Assembly: GCA_001577345.1 (NCBI GenBank)
Contig: LSLI01000021.1
Location: 1-34,942, forward strand
Length of the DNA: 34,942 bases
Direction of reading: 5' to 3'
Source of the DNA: Candidatus Gallionella acididurans
Lineage (GTDB): Bacteria; Pseudomonadota; Gammaproteobacteria; Burkholderiales; Gallionellaceae
Shown: positions 8,504-17,785 of the stretch, piece by piece
Layout: every line of letters begins with the position of its first letter
How positions within the stretch are numbered: position 1 is the stretch's first letter
Position numbers and translations under genes: made by a program
The notes under the pieces: generated by a model
Seen by the model: only the letters and a program-made list of their open reading frames with translations
Database searches by the model: none
Told to the model about the DNA's origin: nothing

Positions 8504-9475
8504 TCAGACGGTCAGAACGGTAGATCCTGTCGTCTTGCGCGCTTCGAGATCGCGGTGCGCCTGTGCCGTGTCCTTCAAGCGATAGGACTGGTTGACGTGT
8601 ATCTTCACCTTGCCGGAACCGACCGCATCGAACAGATCCGCCGAATTTTCCTCCAGCAACGTCTTGGTCGCGACGAAGGTGGCAAGCGTCGGTCTGGTGA
8701 CCAGCAACGAGCCTTTTTGCGACAACAGCGTCAGGTCCAGCGGCGGAACCGGACCGGACGACGAACCGAACAGCACCATCAGGCCGCGCGGCCGCAGGCA
8801 GTCCAGCGATTTCATGAATGTATCCTTGCCGACGGAATCATAGACCACGGCCAGTTTCTCCCCGCCGGTGATCTCCAGCAGCCGTGCCTGGAAATCCTCG
8901 CGGGTATAAATTATCGGATGGTGGCAGCCGTTGGCCCTGGCCAGGGCCGCCTTTTCATCGCTGGATACCGTGCCGATCACAGTCGCCCCCAGGGCTGCGG
9001 CCCACTGGCAGACGATCAGGCCGACCCCGCCAGCGGCGGCGTGTATCAGTATCGTATCGCCCGGCCCTACCTTGTAGATGTCGCGGATCAGATAGCGCGC
9101 GGTCATGCCCTGCAGCATCATTGCGGCCGCCGTGCGGTCGTCGATAAACTCCGGGAGTTTGACCACACGATCAGCCGCGATCAGCCTTGCTTCGGCGTAG
9201 GCGCCGATAGCCGAGGCGTAAGCGACCCTATCCCCGGGTTTTAGATAGCTGACGCCGCCGCCGACCGATTCGACGATACCCGCGGCCTCCATACCCGGCA
9301 CAAAAGGCAGCGGTAGCGGATAGAGGCCGGTGCGGTGATAGACGTCGATGTAGTTCAGCCCCACGGCCGTTTGCTTCAGCCTGACCTGGCCGACACCGGG
9401 AGCGCCGACTTCGACCTGTTCCCATTGCAGAACCTCGGGGCCGCCGGCCTGATGAATTTGAATAGCGTGGGTCAT
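8504..9475 (-). CDS. qorA: NADPH:quinone reductase, zeta-crystallin type
   Basis: This 323-residue protein belongs to the zinc-free medium-chain dehydrogenase family and reduces quinones with NADPH in the cytoplasm. It has the GroES-like domain (about 1-130; GLNYIDVYHRTGLYP, FVPGMEAAGIVE) and a Rossmann domain with HAAAGGVGLIVCQWA (about 145-159). The zinc-ligand cysteines of alcohol dehydrogenases are absent. AAGGA lies about 9 nt before the ATG. It is monocistronic in appearance, on the same strand as its neighbours. Confidence 0.92.
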   Translation of the reverse strand: MTHAIQIHQAGGPEVLQWEQVEVGAPGVGQVRLKQTAVGLNYIDVYHRTGLYPLPLPFVPGMEAAGIVESVGGGVSYLKPGDRVAYASAIGAYAEARLIAADRVVKLPEFIDDRTAAAMMLQGMTARYLIRDIYKVGPGDTILIHAAAGGVGLIVCQWAAALGATVIGTVSSDEKAALARANGCHHPIIYTREDFQARLLEITGGEKLAVVYDSVGKDTFMKSLDCLRPRGLMVLFGSSSGPVPPLDLTLLSQKGSLLVTRPTLATFVATKTLLEENSADLFDAVGSGKVKIHVNQSYRLKDTAQAHRDLEARKTTGSTVLTV

Positions 9476-9673
9476 ATGAAAATCCTTTTCAGGGAAACAA
9501 GATGTATTTTTATCATAACATCGTATCGCTATCTTCGACTCGTCTTCAAACTATCCGGCACGCCTGTGTGCTGCGGTGATCGAACTAAAATTATTTCACC
9601 GGGGTGGCAAAAAATATTGCTATCAAAAGGTTGACCGTGTCGGCAATTTCGCAAACCTTCACCGGGCGTGCAT

Positions 9674-10993
9674 TCATTGCGGGCGATGCGGCGCGAATTT
9701 GATGCTGAACGTAGTACCGATGCCGTTATTTCCGTTGGCAATCTCTACAACAGCCCCGTGCCGCTGCGCGATCTGCTCAACAATGGCAAGCCCCAGGCCG
9801 CTGCCCTGAACCCCGTTGCCTGCGATGCGGTAAAACCTTTCGAATATCTGTTTCCGTTCTTCCACCGGAATGCCCGGCCCGGTGTCAGTCACGCCAAGAA
9901 CCAAATCGTTGCCGTCTTTTTTCAGCGTCACATCAACTTTTCCACCTTCCGAGGTATAGCGTATTGCATTGTCCACCAGATTGCCTACCAATATCCTCAG
10001 GGCTTCTTCATCTCCTGTCACTAATTCGGACAGGCTGAAATCTATCCCCAGATCGATTTTTTTTAAATCAGCCAGTGGAGCGAATTCTCCAACCACCTGG
10101 CGGGCCAGCGCCGCAAGATCAAGTTGTACCAGCGGACGTTGCGCTCCGGGTTCCTGGCGTGCCAGCGTAAGCAATTGGGCCACCAGATGCGACGCGCGGG
10201 CAATGCCCAGACGCAAGTTCCCGGCGGCTTCATTTCTGTCCTGTCCATCCCGGGCCTGCTCTAGCAGTTGCGCCTGCAGGGAAAGTGCTGTCAGCGGTGT
10301 GCGCAGTTCATGTGCCGCATCCGCCACGAAACGCCGTTGCGAGGAGATGGATTCTTCCAGGCGGCCCAGCAAGCGGTTAAGCGCCAGCAGCAGCGGACGA
10401 ATCTCTTCGGGGACAGCCCGGCTATCCAGCGGGGCCAACGCCGACGCATCACGCTGCTCTACTTCCGCAGTCACGCGCGCCAATGGAGCGAGGCTTTTTC
10501 TTACGGCGATCCAGGCCAGAAAGGCCAGCACCGGAACCAGCACCCCAAGCGGTGCGAGCATGCGCAAGGCTATTCCCGCGGCAATTGCCCAGCGGTCGCC
10601 ATTGGTCTGCGCTGCCTGTATGACGCGGTCGCCCGAGACCAGTGTGTAGGCACGCCAATCGCCATCCGAACCGGTGATGACTGAGAATCCCTGCGCGGAT
10701 ATCCGGGGCAGTTTCGCGGAAGGCAGCGATGAATAGAGCTGCGCGCCATCCTTGTTCCATATCTGGACGACGAAATCATTGTCATCGCTGCTTGCGCCAC
10801 CGATGTTCTCCAGCTGACCCTGCATAAAGCTGGATGAATATTGCATGGAATAGGCGATCTGGCGCAACTCGTAGTCGAGCATTTCGTCGACCTCTTCCTG
10901 AGTCTTTAAATAAGTGGCGACCCCGGTACCCAGACCGGCCAATACGAAACCCGTCAACAACCAGATCAGCAGATTTTTACGGATCGACATCAT
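9674..10993 (-). CDS. QseC-like sensor histidine kinase
   Basis: This 439-residue inner-membrane kinase has a first membrane helix (about 8-28), a periplasmic 2CSK_N-type sensor domain (about 29-145; EEVDEMLDYELRQIAYSMQ), a second helix (about 146-168), a HAMP segment, the HisKA box (ADAAHELRTPL) and an ATPase domain. The ATPase domain has an N box (NLVDNAIRYT), G1 (DTGPGIP) and G2 (GSGLGLAIV). All catalytic motifs are intact. It overlaps the regulator gene by 17 bases, so the two are co-translated. The genetic context with an RND pump suggests it senses a periplasmic toxicant such as a metal. The ligand is not visible from sequence. Confidence 0.93.
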   Translation of the reverse strand: MMSIRKNLLIWLLTGFVLAGLGTGVATYLKTQEEVDEMLDYELRQIAYSMQYSSSFMQGQLENIGGASSDDNDFVVQIWNKDGAQLYSSLPSAKLPRISAQGFSVITGSDGDWRAYTLVSGDRVIQAAQTNGDRWAIAAGIALRMLAPLGVLVPVLAFLAWIAVRKSLAPLARVTAEVEQRDASALAPLDSRAVPEEIRPLLLALNRLLGRLEESISSQRRFVADAAHELRTPLTALSLQAQLLEQARDGQDRNEAAGNLRLGIARASHLVAQLLTLARQEPGAQRPLVQLDLAALARQVVGEFAPLADLKKIDLGIDFSLSELVTGDEEALRILVGNLVDNAIRYTSEGGKVDVTLKKDGNDLVLGVTDTGPGIPVEERKQIFERFYRIAGNGVQGSGLGLAIVEQIAQRHGAVVEIANGNNGIGTTFSIKFAPHRPQ

Positions 10994-11651
10994 TCAGCAT
11001 CGACACCCGGTAACCCGCGCCGCGTATGTTGAGAATGGCGTGGCTGCCCAGCTTGTTGCGCAAATTGTGGATGTGAACCTCCACCGCATTGCTGCCCACC
11101 TCCTCGTCCCATCCGTATAACGCTTCTTCCAGTTCGGCGCGAGACCGGACGGCGCCAGGCGTAGCCATTAAAGTGTGCAGCAGGGCGAATTCCTTGGCTG
11201 AAATCACAACCTCTTGCCCGCGCAAAGTGACCTGATGCGCGATGGGATCCAATGTCAATGCGCCGTAGATCATTGCCGGATTGCCACTGCCGCTGCGCCT
11301 GCGCATGATTGCATTTACACGCGCATTCAGCTCATTAAAGTCGAAAGGCTTGACCAGGTAATCATCGGCACCGCTGTTCAATCCGGCAACTTTGTCATCC
11401 ACCGCGTCGCGTGCGGTAACGATCAGCACGGGCAGATCATTCCCCCGCGCGCGCATCTCGCCGAGCAATTCCAATCCACCCTTGCGGGGAAGGCCCAGGT
11501 CGAGGATCAACATGTCATAGACCCCGTTACCCAGTGCCAGCCCGGCGGCTTCACCGTCCTGCACCCAGTCAACGGCAAAGCCCGTGTTTCTGAGTCCGCG
11601 CTGTATGCTCTCCCCGATCATCGGATCGTCTTCCACCACCAAAAGCCGCAT
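10977..11651 (-). CDS. QseB/PmrA-like response regulator
   Basis: This 224-residue OmpR-type regulator has a receiver domain (about 1-120) with acidic pocket EDD (7-9), phospho-acceptor Asp51 (LILDLGLP), Thr and Lys in VTAR and VKPFD, and a C-terminal winged helix (about 128-220). The stretch EALYGWDEEVGSNAVEVHI is characteristic of the QseB/PmrA branch. GAGGAGG about 8 nt upstream supports the ATG. It lies 14 bases after the PepSY gene. A CTTAA repeat in the promoter of the efflux genes (17606-17621) is the type of site this branch binds, so it probably autoregulates the whole locus. Confidence 0.94.
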   Translation of the reverse strand: MRLLVVEDDPMIGESIQRGLRNTGFAVDWVQDGEAAGLALGNGVYDMLILDLGLPRKGGLELLGEMRARGNDLPVLIVTARDAVDDKVAGLNSGADDYLVKPFDFNELNARVNAIMRRRSGSGNPAMIYGALTLDPIAHQVTLRGQEVVISAKEFALLHTLMATPGAVRSRAELEEALYGWDEEVGSNAVEVHIHNLRNKLGSHAILNIRGAGYRVSMLNDVDP

Positions 11652-11665
11652 GATGCTTTTCCTCC

Positions 11666-11974
11666 TCAGTCAGGATGTGCCCCTTCCGGTTTGTTTTCCA
11701 ATACCTTGCCGGTCAACGCATCCACGCCCACTTCCTGGGTTTTGCCTGGCTTATCACCTTTGATGTCGAATGAATAACGCAAACCGCTACCGCCATTTTC
11801 TTTTTCCAGTTCCTCATCGGCAATTTTTCCTGGATGTGCCTTGAGGGCAATGGCGCGGGCCTGCTCGATGGTAACCTTGGCATCCTTGGCAAGCTCCTCA
11901 CCAGTATAGGCTTGCGCTGAGAGTATAAATGCAGACAAGCAGGCTGCACCTGTTGCAACAATCAATTTCTTCAT
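11666..11974 (-). CDS. Periplasmic PepSY-domain protein
   Basis: The 102-residue protein has a signal peptide (about 1-22, SAQA) and a single PepSY domain (about 28-95: VTIEQARAIALKAHPGKI, then the GLRYSFDIKGDKPGKTQEVGVDALTGKVL strand pair). The start at 11974 is chosen because AAGGAGA lies about 6 nt upstream and a signal peptide follows directly; an extra 13 codons upstream look non-coding. PepSY proteins near QseBC/PmrAB-like pairs are thought to modulate sensing or chaperone ligands; that role here is inference. It lies between the efflux genes and the regulator pair. Confidence 0.88.
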   Translation of the reverse strand: MKKLIVATGAACLSAFILSAQAYTGEELAKDAKVTIEQARAIALKAHPGKIADEELEKENGGSGLRYSFDIKGDKPGKTQEVGVDALTGKVLENKPEGAHPD

Positions 11975-12049
11975 TTCAATCTCCTTTGGATCCACATGGC
12001 GAATGTCAGCCATGTGAAGCAGGATACGATAGCAACACTTAAGGCTGAC

Positions 12050-15000
12050 TTAATCGTACGCCCCGTTTCGATTCCATCTCTGCGTCAGGTCGAACAGTAC
12101 CGGCATGGCAATCAGCACCAGCGGAAATTGCACCATCAGGCCCGCGATAATGGCTACTGCAAGCGGTTGCTGCATGGCTGATCCCTGGCCAATCGCAAGC
12201 GCCAGCGGCAGCAGGGTAAGTATCGCAGCCAGCGTGGTCATCGCAATGGGGCGCATGCGATTCTTACCGGCCATAACCAGGGCCTCGCGGTGTGGCATGG
12301 TTTCCACCAGAGCCTGATATTCCGAGAAATAAAAAATCGCCACTTCCGTGACGATTCCCACGATCATCGTCATGCCCATCATGGCTGAAATATTGAGCTC
12401 GATGTCCGTGGCCCACAACGCGACAAATACTGCCGACAGCGACATGACAGGGATCGCCATTACCGAAAACGCCATGCGGAAACGCTCATAGAGAAACAGC
12501 AACAGCAGGAAAACCAGGGCTACAGACGCAGCCAGCACAGCCAGCAAGCCGTGAAATGCAATTTGCTGCTGCTGGTAAAGACCTCCGAGGTCGTAGTACA
12601 TCCCCTGCGGCAGCATGCCAGGCGCATCCATCACCTGTTTTACATCACGCATGACCGATCCCATGTCGCGCCCGCTGATGCGGCCGGTGACGGCCACCAT
12701 GCGCTTCAGGTTATCCCGGTTGATCTGCGGCTGGCCGGAAATGGCCACAATATCAGCGACCCGTTTCAACGGAAACAAGTGTCCGTCCGGCGCGCGAATC
12801 AGCAACTCGCCGAGTTTGTTGTCCGTGTCGCGCAAATCGGCCGGGGTCCAGACTCGCACACCGACCATCTTCGGACCTTTCTGGATCTCGGTCGTCACGT
12901 TGCCTCCCAGCAGGCTGCCCAGCATGCGCGTCACACTCTCCGGATCTACTCCCTCAAGCGCGGCCCGGATACGGTCCACATGAATCTCCAGTGCATCTCC
13001 GGCGGGATTGATACCGTCGCGCACATCGACCACCCCGGGAATATGGCCTATAGCCGCAGCGGCCTTTCTGGCCAGCTTCGACAGTTTTTCCTGGTCGTCC
13101 GAGTATATCTTCACCTCGATGGGCTGCGGCACGGCAGTCAGGTCGCCTATCATGTCTTCCATCAATTGCGCGAACTCGACACTGAGTCCCGGCACTTCAC
13201 TTTCCACGCGGGTCCGAATCTGGTTCATGACCTCGTCGATGGGAGCACGCGGCAGAGGTTTCAGGCGCACGAAAAAGTCCCCCTCATTCGCCTCGGTAAG
13301 CCCGCCGCCCAATTGCGCGCCGGTGCGCCGCGAATAGGTGTCCACATTGGGATTGGATTTGATGATTTCTTCCACCTGCCGCAACAACCGGTCCGTTTCG
13401 GTGAGCGAAGTACCGGGTTGGCTGCGGTAGTCGAATGTAAACCCGCCCTCATCCATCGATGGCATGAAACCTGTGCCTACCGCCCGATAGGCCAGCAGGC
13501 CGGCCAGCAGCAGCGGCAGAATGCCGACCAGCAGCCATACGGGGCGGGCCAGAAGTTTGCCCATCAGGGCTGCATAAGCGGCATGTATGCGGATAGTAAA
13601 GCGCCCTTCCCGCTCGGATTCGGCATCCTTTTCCGAAAGCCAGTGATCGGCCAGAATGGGCACCGCCAGCCAGGTGATGATAAATGAAATGAACAGGCTG
13701 GCAGCCATGGTCAGCGACAGCGCCTTGAAGAATGCCCCGCTGACTCCGCTCAGGAAGGCCAGCGGCACAAAGATCACCAGCGTTGCGGCGCTGGATCCGG
13801 CCAGCGGCCTGAAGAATTCCACGGCTGCATTCATCACCCGCTCGTGATGGGGTAAAGTTCCTTCCCGCAGGCGGCGCATGATGTGCTCCACCATCACGAT
13901 GGCATCGTCAATGATGAGCCCCACTGCCGCCGCCATTCCGCCCAGGGTCATGATGTTGAAACTCATGCCGAAAACGCGCAGCAGCACCACGGTGGTCGCA
14001 AGCACCGCCGGCACCACCAGCACGGCGATCAGCGTGACCTTGCTGTTGCGCAGAAATACGTACAGCACCAGCGCAGCCAGCACGATCCCGATCAGAATCG
14101 CATCCCTCACACTGGCGGCGGAATTCACCACCAACTCGCTCTGATCGTACCAGTTTGCGATCCTGACACCTGCGGGCAGACGGGTCTGGAATGATTCAAG
14201 CTGCGCCTTCACATCCTTGGCTATCTGCACGCTATTGGCGCCGCGCTGCTGGTAAATCTGGAACAGCACGGCATCGTGTCCGTCCGCATTGACCCGTATC
14301 CACTGGGGGGTGACAGACCTTTGTACATCGGCCACGTCTTCCAGATGAACCATTCCGTTGATGCCGGTCTTGAGCACGGTCTTGCCAATTTGTTCGGCAT
14401 TATGGAAACGGGTATCGGCAACCGCGAGATAGAGTTTGTAGTGGTCCTCCAACCTACCGACCGCGGTGATCACATTGGCAGCGGACAGGGCGCGGGAAAC
14501 ATCATCCATCGACAAACCGTAAGCCTGCAACCGGGCCGGGTCTACCATCACCTGATATTCTTCCTGGGCGCCGCCCACCACTTGCACCCTGGCCACGCCT
14601 TCAACGGAAGACAGCAATGGGCGTATCTCGTACTGGGCCAGATCTTTGAGTTGAACCAGGGATAGCTTATCCGATGTCAGGCTATAGGCAATGATGGGGA
14701 ACACGGTGGGATCCATGCGCCTGGTTTCCAATCGGGTGCCCGCAGGAAGCATCGGCATGATCTGCAATACCGCGGCATTGACTTGCAGGGTGGCCGCGGC
14801 CATATCGGTACCCCAGCCGAAATTGATCGATACATCGGCAGTCCCACGGCTGGTCGTGGAACGGACGCTCTTGACTCCGGGAACGCGGCGGATCGCCTCT
14901 TCCACCGGTATGGTGACTTGCAGCGCCATTTGCTCCGCGGGCCGGTCACCCGCGTCCAGCGTCACCACCACCCTGGGGAAATCCACCGTGGGAAACAGCG

Positions 15001-15103
15001 AGACCGGCAGGCTGAAGGCGGCAAGTATTCCACCTGCCGCAAGCATGGCGAGTAAAAAAAGAATGGAACGCCGGTGGAACTGGATCCAGCCGGTGATATT
15101 CAC
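12050..15103 (-). CDS. RND efflux pump, inner-membrane permease
   Basis: This 1017-residue proton-driven transporter has the AcrB-like two-fold layout: a first helix (about 10-28), a large periplasmic loop, a helix bundle (about 330-530), a second loop, and a second bundle (about 845-1005). The TM4 motif GLIIDDAIVMVEH has the Asp-Asp pair of the proton relay and fits the multidrug/HAE-like branch rather than the heavy-metal branch, whose motif is seen in CusA in this window. The substrate is unknown. The ATGA overlap with the membrane-fusion gene (4 bases) shows translational coupling. Confidence 0.93.
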   Translation of the reverse strand: MNITGWIQFHRRSILFLLAMLAAGGILAAFSLPVSLFPTVDFPRVVVTLDAGDRPAEQMALQVTIPVEEAIRRVPGVKSVRSTTSRGTADVSINFGWGTDMAAATLQVNAAVLQIMPMLPAGTRLETRRMDPTVFPIIAYSLTSDKLSLVQLKDLAQYEIRPLLSSVEGVARVQVVGGAQEEYQVMVDPARLQAYGLSMDDVSRALSAANVITAVGRLEDHYKLYLAVADTRFHNAEQIGKTVLKTGINGMVHLEDVADVQRSVTPQWIRVNADGHDAVLFQIYQQRGANSVQIAKDVKAQLESFQTRLPAGVRIANWYDQSELVVNSAASVRDAILIGIVLAALVLYVFLRNSKVTLIAVLVVPAVLATTVVLLRVFGMSFNIMTLGGMAAAVGLIIDDAIVMVEHIMRRLREGTLPHHERVMNAAVEFFRPLAGSSAATLVIFVPLAFLSGVSGAFFKALSLTMAASLFISFIITWLAVPILADHWLSEKDAESEREGRFTIRIHAAYAALMGKLLARPVWLLVGILPLLLAGLLAYRAVGTGFMPSMDEGGFTFDYRSQPGTSLTETDRLLRQVEEIIKSNPNVDTYSRRTGAQLGGGLTEANEGDFFVRLKPLPRAPIDEVMNQIRTRVESEVPGLSVEFAQLMEDMIGDLTAVPQPIEVKIYSDDQEKLSKLARKAAAAIGHIPGVVDVRDGINPAGDALEIHVDRIRAALEGVDPESVTRMLGSLLGGNVTTEIQKGPKMVGVRVWTPADLRDTDNKLGELLIRAPDGHLFPLKRVADIVAISGQPQINRDNLKRMVAVTGRISGRDMGSVMRDVKQVMDAPGMLPQGMYYDLGGLYQQQQIAFHGLLAVLAASVALVFLLLLFLYERFRMAFSVMAIPVMSLSAVFVALWATDIELNISAMMGMTMIVGIVTEVAIFYFSEYQALVETMPHREALVMAGKNRMRPIAMTTLAAILTLLPLALAIGQGSAMQQPLAVAIIAGLMVQFPLVLIAMPVLFDLTQRWNRNGAYD

Positions 15104-16125
15104 GGCTTGGACTCCCGCACCGCCATGCCGTCCTGCAACTCGTAGTTACCCAGCGTCACTACCGGCGCATTGGCCAGAATGGGGCTTTGCACTTCGATCC
15201 AGCCATCATCTTCCAGCCCGGTTTTTATTGCTACCCGTTTAGCCTTGCCATTGACCACCTGGAACAAATACGCACCGCTGCCATCGCTCAATACCGCCTG
15301 CCTTGGGACGGCCTGTGCCTCGTGCCCTATGGTGGCGATATCGCCCCTGGCTTTGGTGCCTGGCAGCAAGGTGTTTCCCTTGAAGCGCACCGTGACATCA
15401 ACCAGCTGGGTCTGCGGGTCGACCTGTCCGGCCACCTGAGTGACATCCCCCTCCACGATATTTTTCGGGTTGAACACCGAGGCGAGACGCACCTTCATGC
15501 CCGGAGAAATTTGCCGGCTGTCTTCCGGCTCGATACCCAGGCGGGCACGCAGAAAATCGGCTCGCGCCAGCTGCACCAGATTGGCGCCGGCCAGAAACCG
15601 GTCGCCCGTTGCGGCCGAAACCGACACGACAGTTCCGCCGAACGGGGATACCAGCTTGTCATGTCTCAAGCCTTGCCCCAATGCTTGTTGTGCGTTGCGC
15701 GCCCCTTCCGCATCCGCGAGAGCCTTGGCTGCGGTGTCCACCTGGGAACGGGTAGCCAATTGCCGCGCATACAGTGATTTGACACGGCCCAGTTCACCGC
15801 GCGCGTACACGACCCCGTTTTCAGCTTGATTGTATGCGAGCGTTCCGGCCGGATCGGTGGTGATTTCCAGCAGGGTATCGCCCCGCCCCACTTTCTGGCC
15901 CGGGCTGACGAACAGCCTGGTGATCTTCCCTGCTTTGGGAAAACCGAGATTCATTGTGGTGCCCAGTTCCGGCATAACTGTCCCGTATCCCGAAACCCTG
16001 CTGTACAACTCCATTTTCCGCAGCGCTGTCGTTTCGACCAGAGCGCTGACCTCTCCCTGTCCATCGGCTAATGTACTGTTGCACAGGCTCAATAACAGGC
16101 AGGCCGTTAAAATTCTCATGTTCAT
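15100..16125 (-). CDS. RND efflux membrane-fusion (periplasmic adaptor) protein
   Basis: The 341-residue adaptor has a signal peptide (about 1-20), a split biotinyl-lipoyl domain (GKITRLFVSPGQKVGRGDTLLEI about 67-89, and LVSPFGGTVVSVSAATGDRFLAG), a short alpha-hairpin, and the beta-barrel/membrane-proximal domains (VDPQTQLVDVTVRF). It links the RND pump to the outer-membrane channel. There is no N-terminal heavy-metal-binding domain, in contrast to the CusB in this window. It overlaps both neighbours by 4 bases. Confidence 0.93.
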   Translation of the reverse strand: MNMRILTACLLLSLCNSTLADGQGEVSALVETTALRKMELYSRVSGYGTVMPELGTTMNLGFPKAGKITRLFVSPGQKVGRGDTLLEITTDPAGTLAYNQAENGVVYARGELGRVKSLYARQLATRSQVDTAAKALADAEGARNAQQALGQGLRHDKLVSPFGGTVVSVSAATGDRFLAGANLVQLARADFLRARLGIEPEDSRQISPGMKVRLASVFNPKNIVEGDVTQVAGQVDPQTQLVDVTVRFKGNTLLPGTKARGDIATIGHEAQAVPRQAVLSDGSGAYLFQVVNGKAKRVAIKTGLEDDGWIEVQSPILANAPVVTLGNYELQDGMAVRESKP

Positions 16126-17489
16126 TGATGCTTCTCCATAGCGATTGTGCGGGTATCAAAATTCCCGCCCAGCAAGGTAAACAAGGCGATGCGATTCTCC
16201 AGCAAAGCCTGGTGCAGATTGGTGACTTCGACATGCCTGGCGATGCGCGAAGACTGGAAGATCGCATATCCGTTCCAGTCCAAATCTCCATTCGAAAAGG
16301 CCTGCACGGCATTGGTAGAGGCTTGATCAAACGTGTCCAGGCCCGCTTCGGACGCCTGCAATTGCGCCGCAATCAAGCGGCTGTCCGCCACCAATCGCTT
16401 TACGTCAGCATATGCCGTGTCAAGCCTGATCTGATATTCATCATGCAATCGCTGGCGGGTGGCCTCCTCGATCCTGATATTGCCGCGGTTACCGTTAAAG
16501 ATCGGCAACGCAATCGACATCGCAACCCCCTCCATGGCTACACCGAAGTTGTCGCTGGAGCGCGTAAAGGCAAAATTGAAAGGCGGGAATTGAGCCAGGA
16601 TAGCTTGCCGGTAGCGCGCATCCTCGGCAGCATAGCCCGCCTTTAATGCCAACAGATCCGGGCGGCGCGCGGGCAAAATGGTAATCGCCTGTTCGACCTC
16701 CTTGTCATCCGGCACGCCAACAACCTCGCCTGTCACCAGCTTGAGCTCCACTTCCGGCGACAGCCCCAGCAGTGCGTTCAGATCATGACGGGTTTGCAAT
16801 TGCTGCCGCTGCAGGTCGTTGACTTGGCGCAATGCATCCTGCCATACGGATAATGTTGAATTGACCGCATCTCTGGCCAGATTTCCATCATCCAGCGCCG
16901 ACTTTGCCTTTGCATAACGTTCTGCCAGCAGATCCCGGTTATCGGTCAGCCAGCGCAACAGGTTTTCCTGGGCAATCGCGCGTGAAAACAACAGTCGTGC
17001 CCGGGCTACCACCTGCCATTCTTGCCAAAGCAGATTCAGGTCGATTTTCTGGCTGTCGAACCGGCCTGCCGAAGAACTGGCCGCATGGGTTATCAGGCTG
17101 CCGAAATCAAAACCCACACCGGCGCTATATGACTTGACCACTCCCGGCCCTGGTTGCAGCGGGATATCCCGGGCAATATTTAATTGCGGATCCGGCAACA
17201 GGCCTGCAGCAAATGCCTGTGCATGTCCTATTCCCGCATCGTCTCGCGCAAGTTTCAGATCAGGGTTGTTAGCCACGGCCAGCATCGCCACCTCGGTCAT
17301 ATCCAGCCCGTCAGTCGGGTCGAATTTGTGCGCCGCCAGGAACTGGAATGGCATGGTATGTGTATCGACCGTCAGGTGTGAAACAGAAGTTATCAGGGTA
17401 ACCTTGTCGTCAAGCTGCAACGGGTGGTACGTAGTACACCCCGTAACGCTGGCTGCAAACGCGGACAATAAAATTATCTTGATTTTCAT
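16122..17489 (-). CDS. TolC-like outer-membrane efflux lipoprotein
   Basis: The 455-residue outer-membrane factor starts with a lipoprotein signal peptide and lipobox SVTGC, giving Cys18 as the lipidated residue. It then shows the two long helical OEP repeats (about 65-250 and 275-440) with the typical NNPDLKLARDDAG and ILPARRPDLLALKAGY segments. It forms the outer channel of the tripartite pump and is the first gene of the operon. The PmrA-like box lies 117-132 bases upstream of its start. Confidence 0.9.
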   Translation of the reverse strand: MKIKIILLSAFAASVTGCTTYHPLQLDDKVTLITSVSHLTVDTHTMPFQFLAAHKFDPTDGLDMTEVAMLAVANNPDLKLARDDAGIGHAQAFAAGLLPDPQLNIARDIPLQPGPGVVKSYSAGVGFDFGSLITHAASSSAGRFDSQKIDLNLLWQEWQVVARARLLFSRAIAQENLLRWLTDNRDLLAERYAKAKSALDDGNLARDAVNSTLSVWQDALRQVNDLQRQQLQTRHDLNALLGLSPEVELKLVTGEVVGVPDDKEVEQAITILPARRPDLLALKAGYAAEDARYRQAILAQFPPFNFAFTRSSDNFGVAMEGVAMSIALPIFNGNRGNIRIEEATRQRLHDEYQIRLDTAYADVKRLVADSRLIAAQLQASEAGLDTFDQASTNAVQAFSNGDLDWNGYAIFQSSRIARHVEVTNLHQALLENRIALFTLLGGNFDTRTIAMEKHQ

Positions 17490-17604
17490 TTAAAAGCTAC
17501 CCACCAATTTCGGGTGATGACCCATTTAGTTACAGTTTCGGCAAAATCCGCTCTGCAAAGCTAACACTTGCGTGCGTCTGATAGTCGGACAATATATCTG
17601 CAAA

Positions 17605-17622
17605 ACTTAAGAGAAACTTAAA
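17605..17622 (-). promoter_or_regulatory. PmrA/QseB-like box (CTTAA repeated at 11 bp)
   Basis: CTTAAG at 17606-17611 and CTTAAA at 17617-17622 are separated by 5 bases. This matches the known HTTAAD-N5-HTTAAD layout of PmrA-class operators. On the minus strand, a TATATT that could serve as -10 follows about 10 bases after the second half-site. It sits upstream of the efflux operon that also encodes a PmrA/QseB-like regulator. Confidence 0.6.
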
Positions 17623-17785
17623 TCCAGTGAAATTGGACGTCGCAGCAATAGCTGACGGCCTAAGAGACATACACTCAATCAGATATTTTGTTTACTTGAG
17701 ATTGTGGGATTTAACGCTATTCGAACAGGAACTTTTTCCTGCCTGGGTGTAGCATGTTAACCGTCCAGCATGCGAAAAAACTTAA

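Noticed and set aside
12551-13687. 378-codon open frame antisense to the RND pump
   Set aside because: The RND pump is complete on the minus strand; this frame has shadow-type composition.
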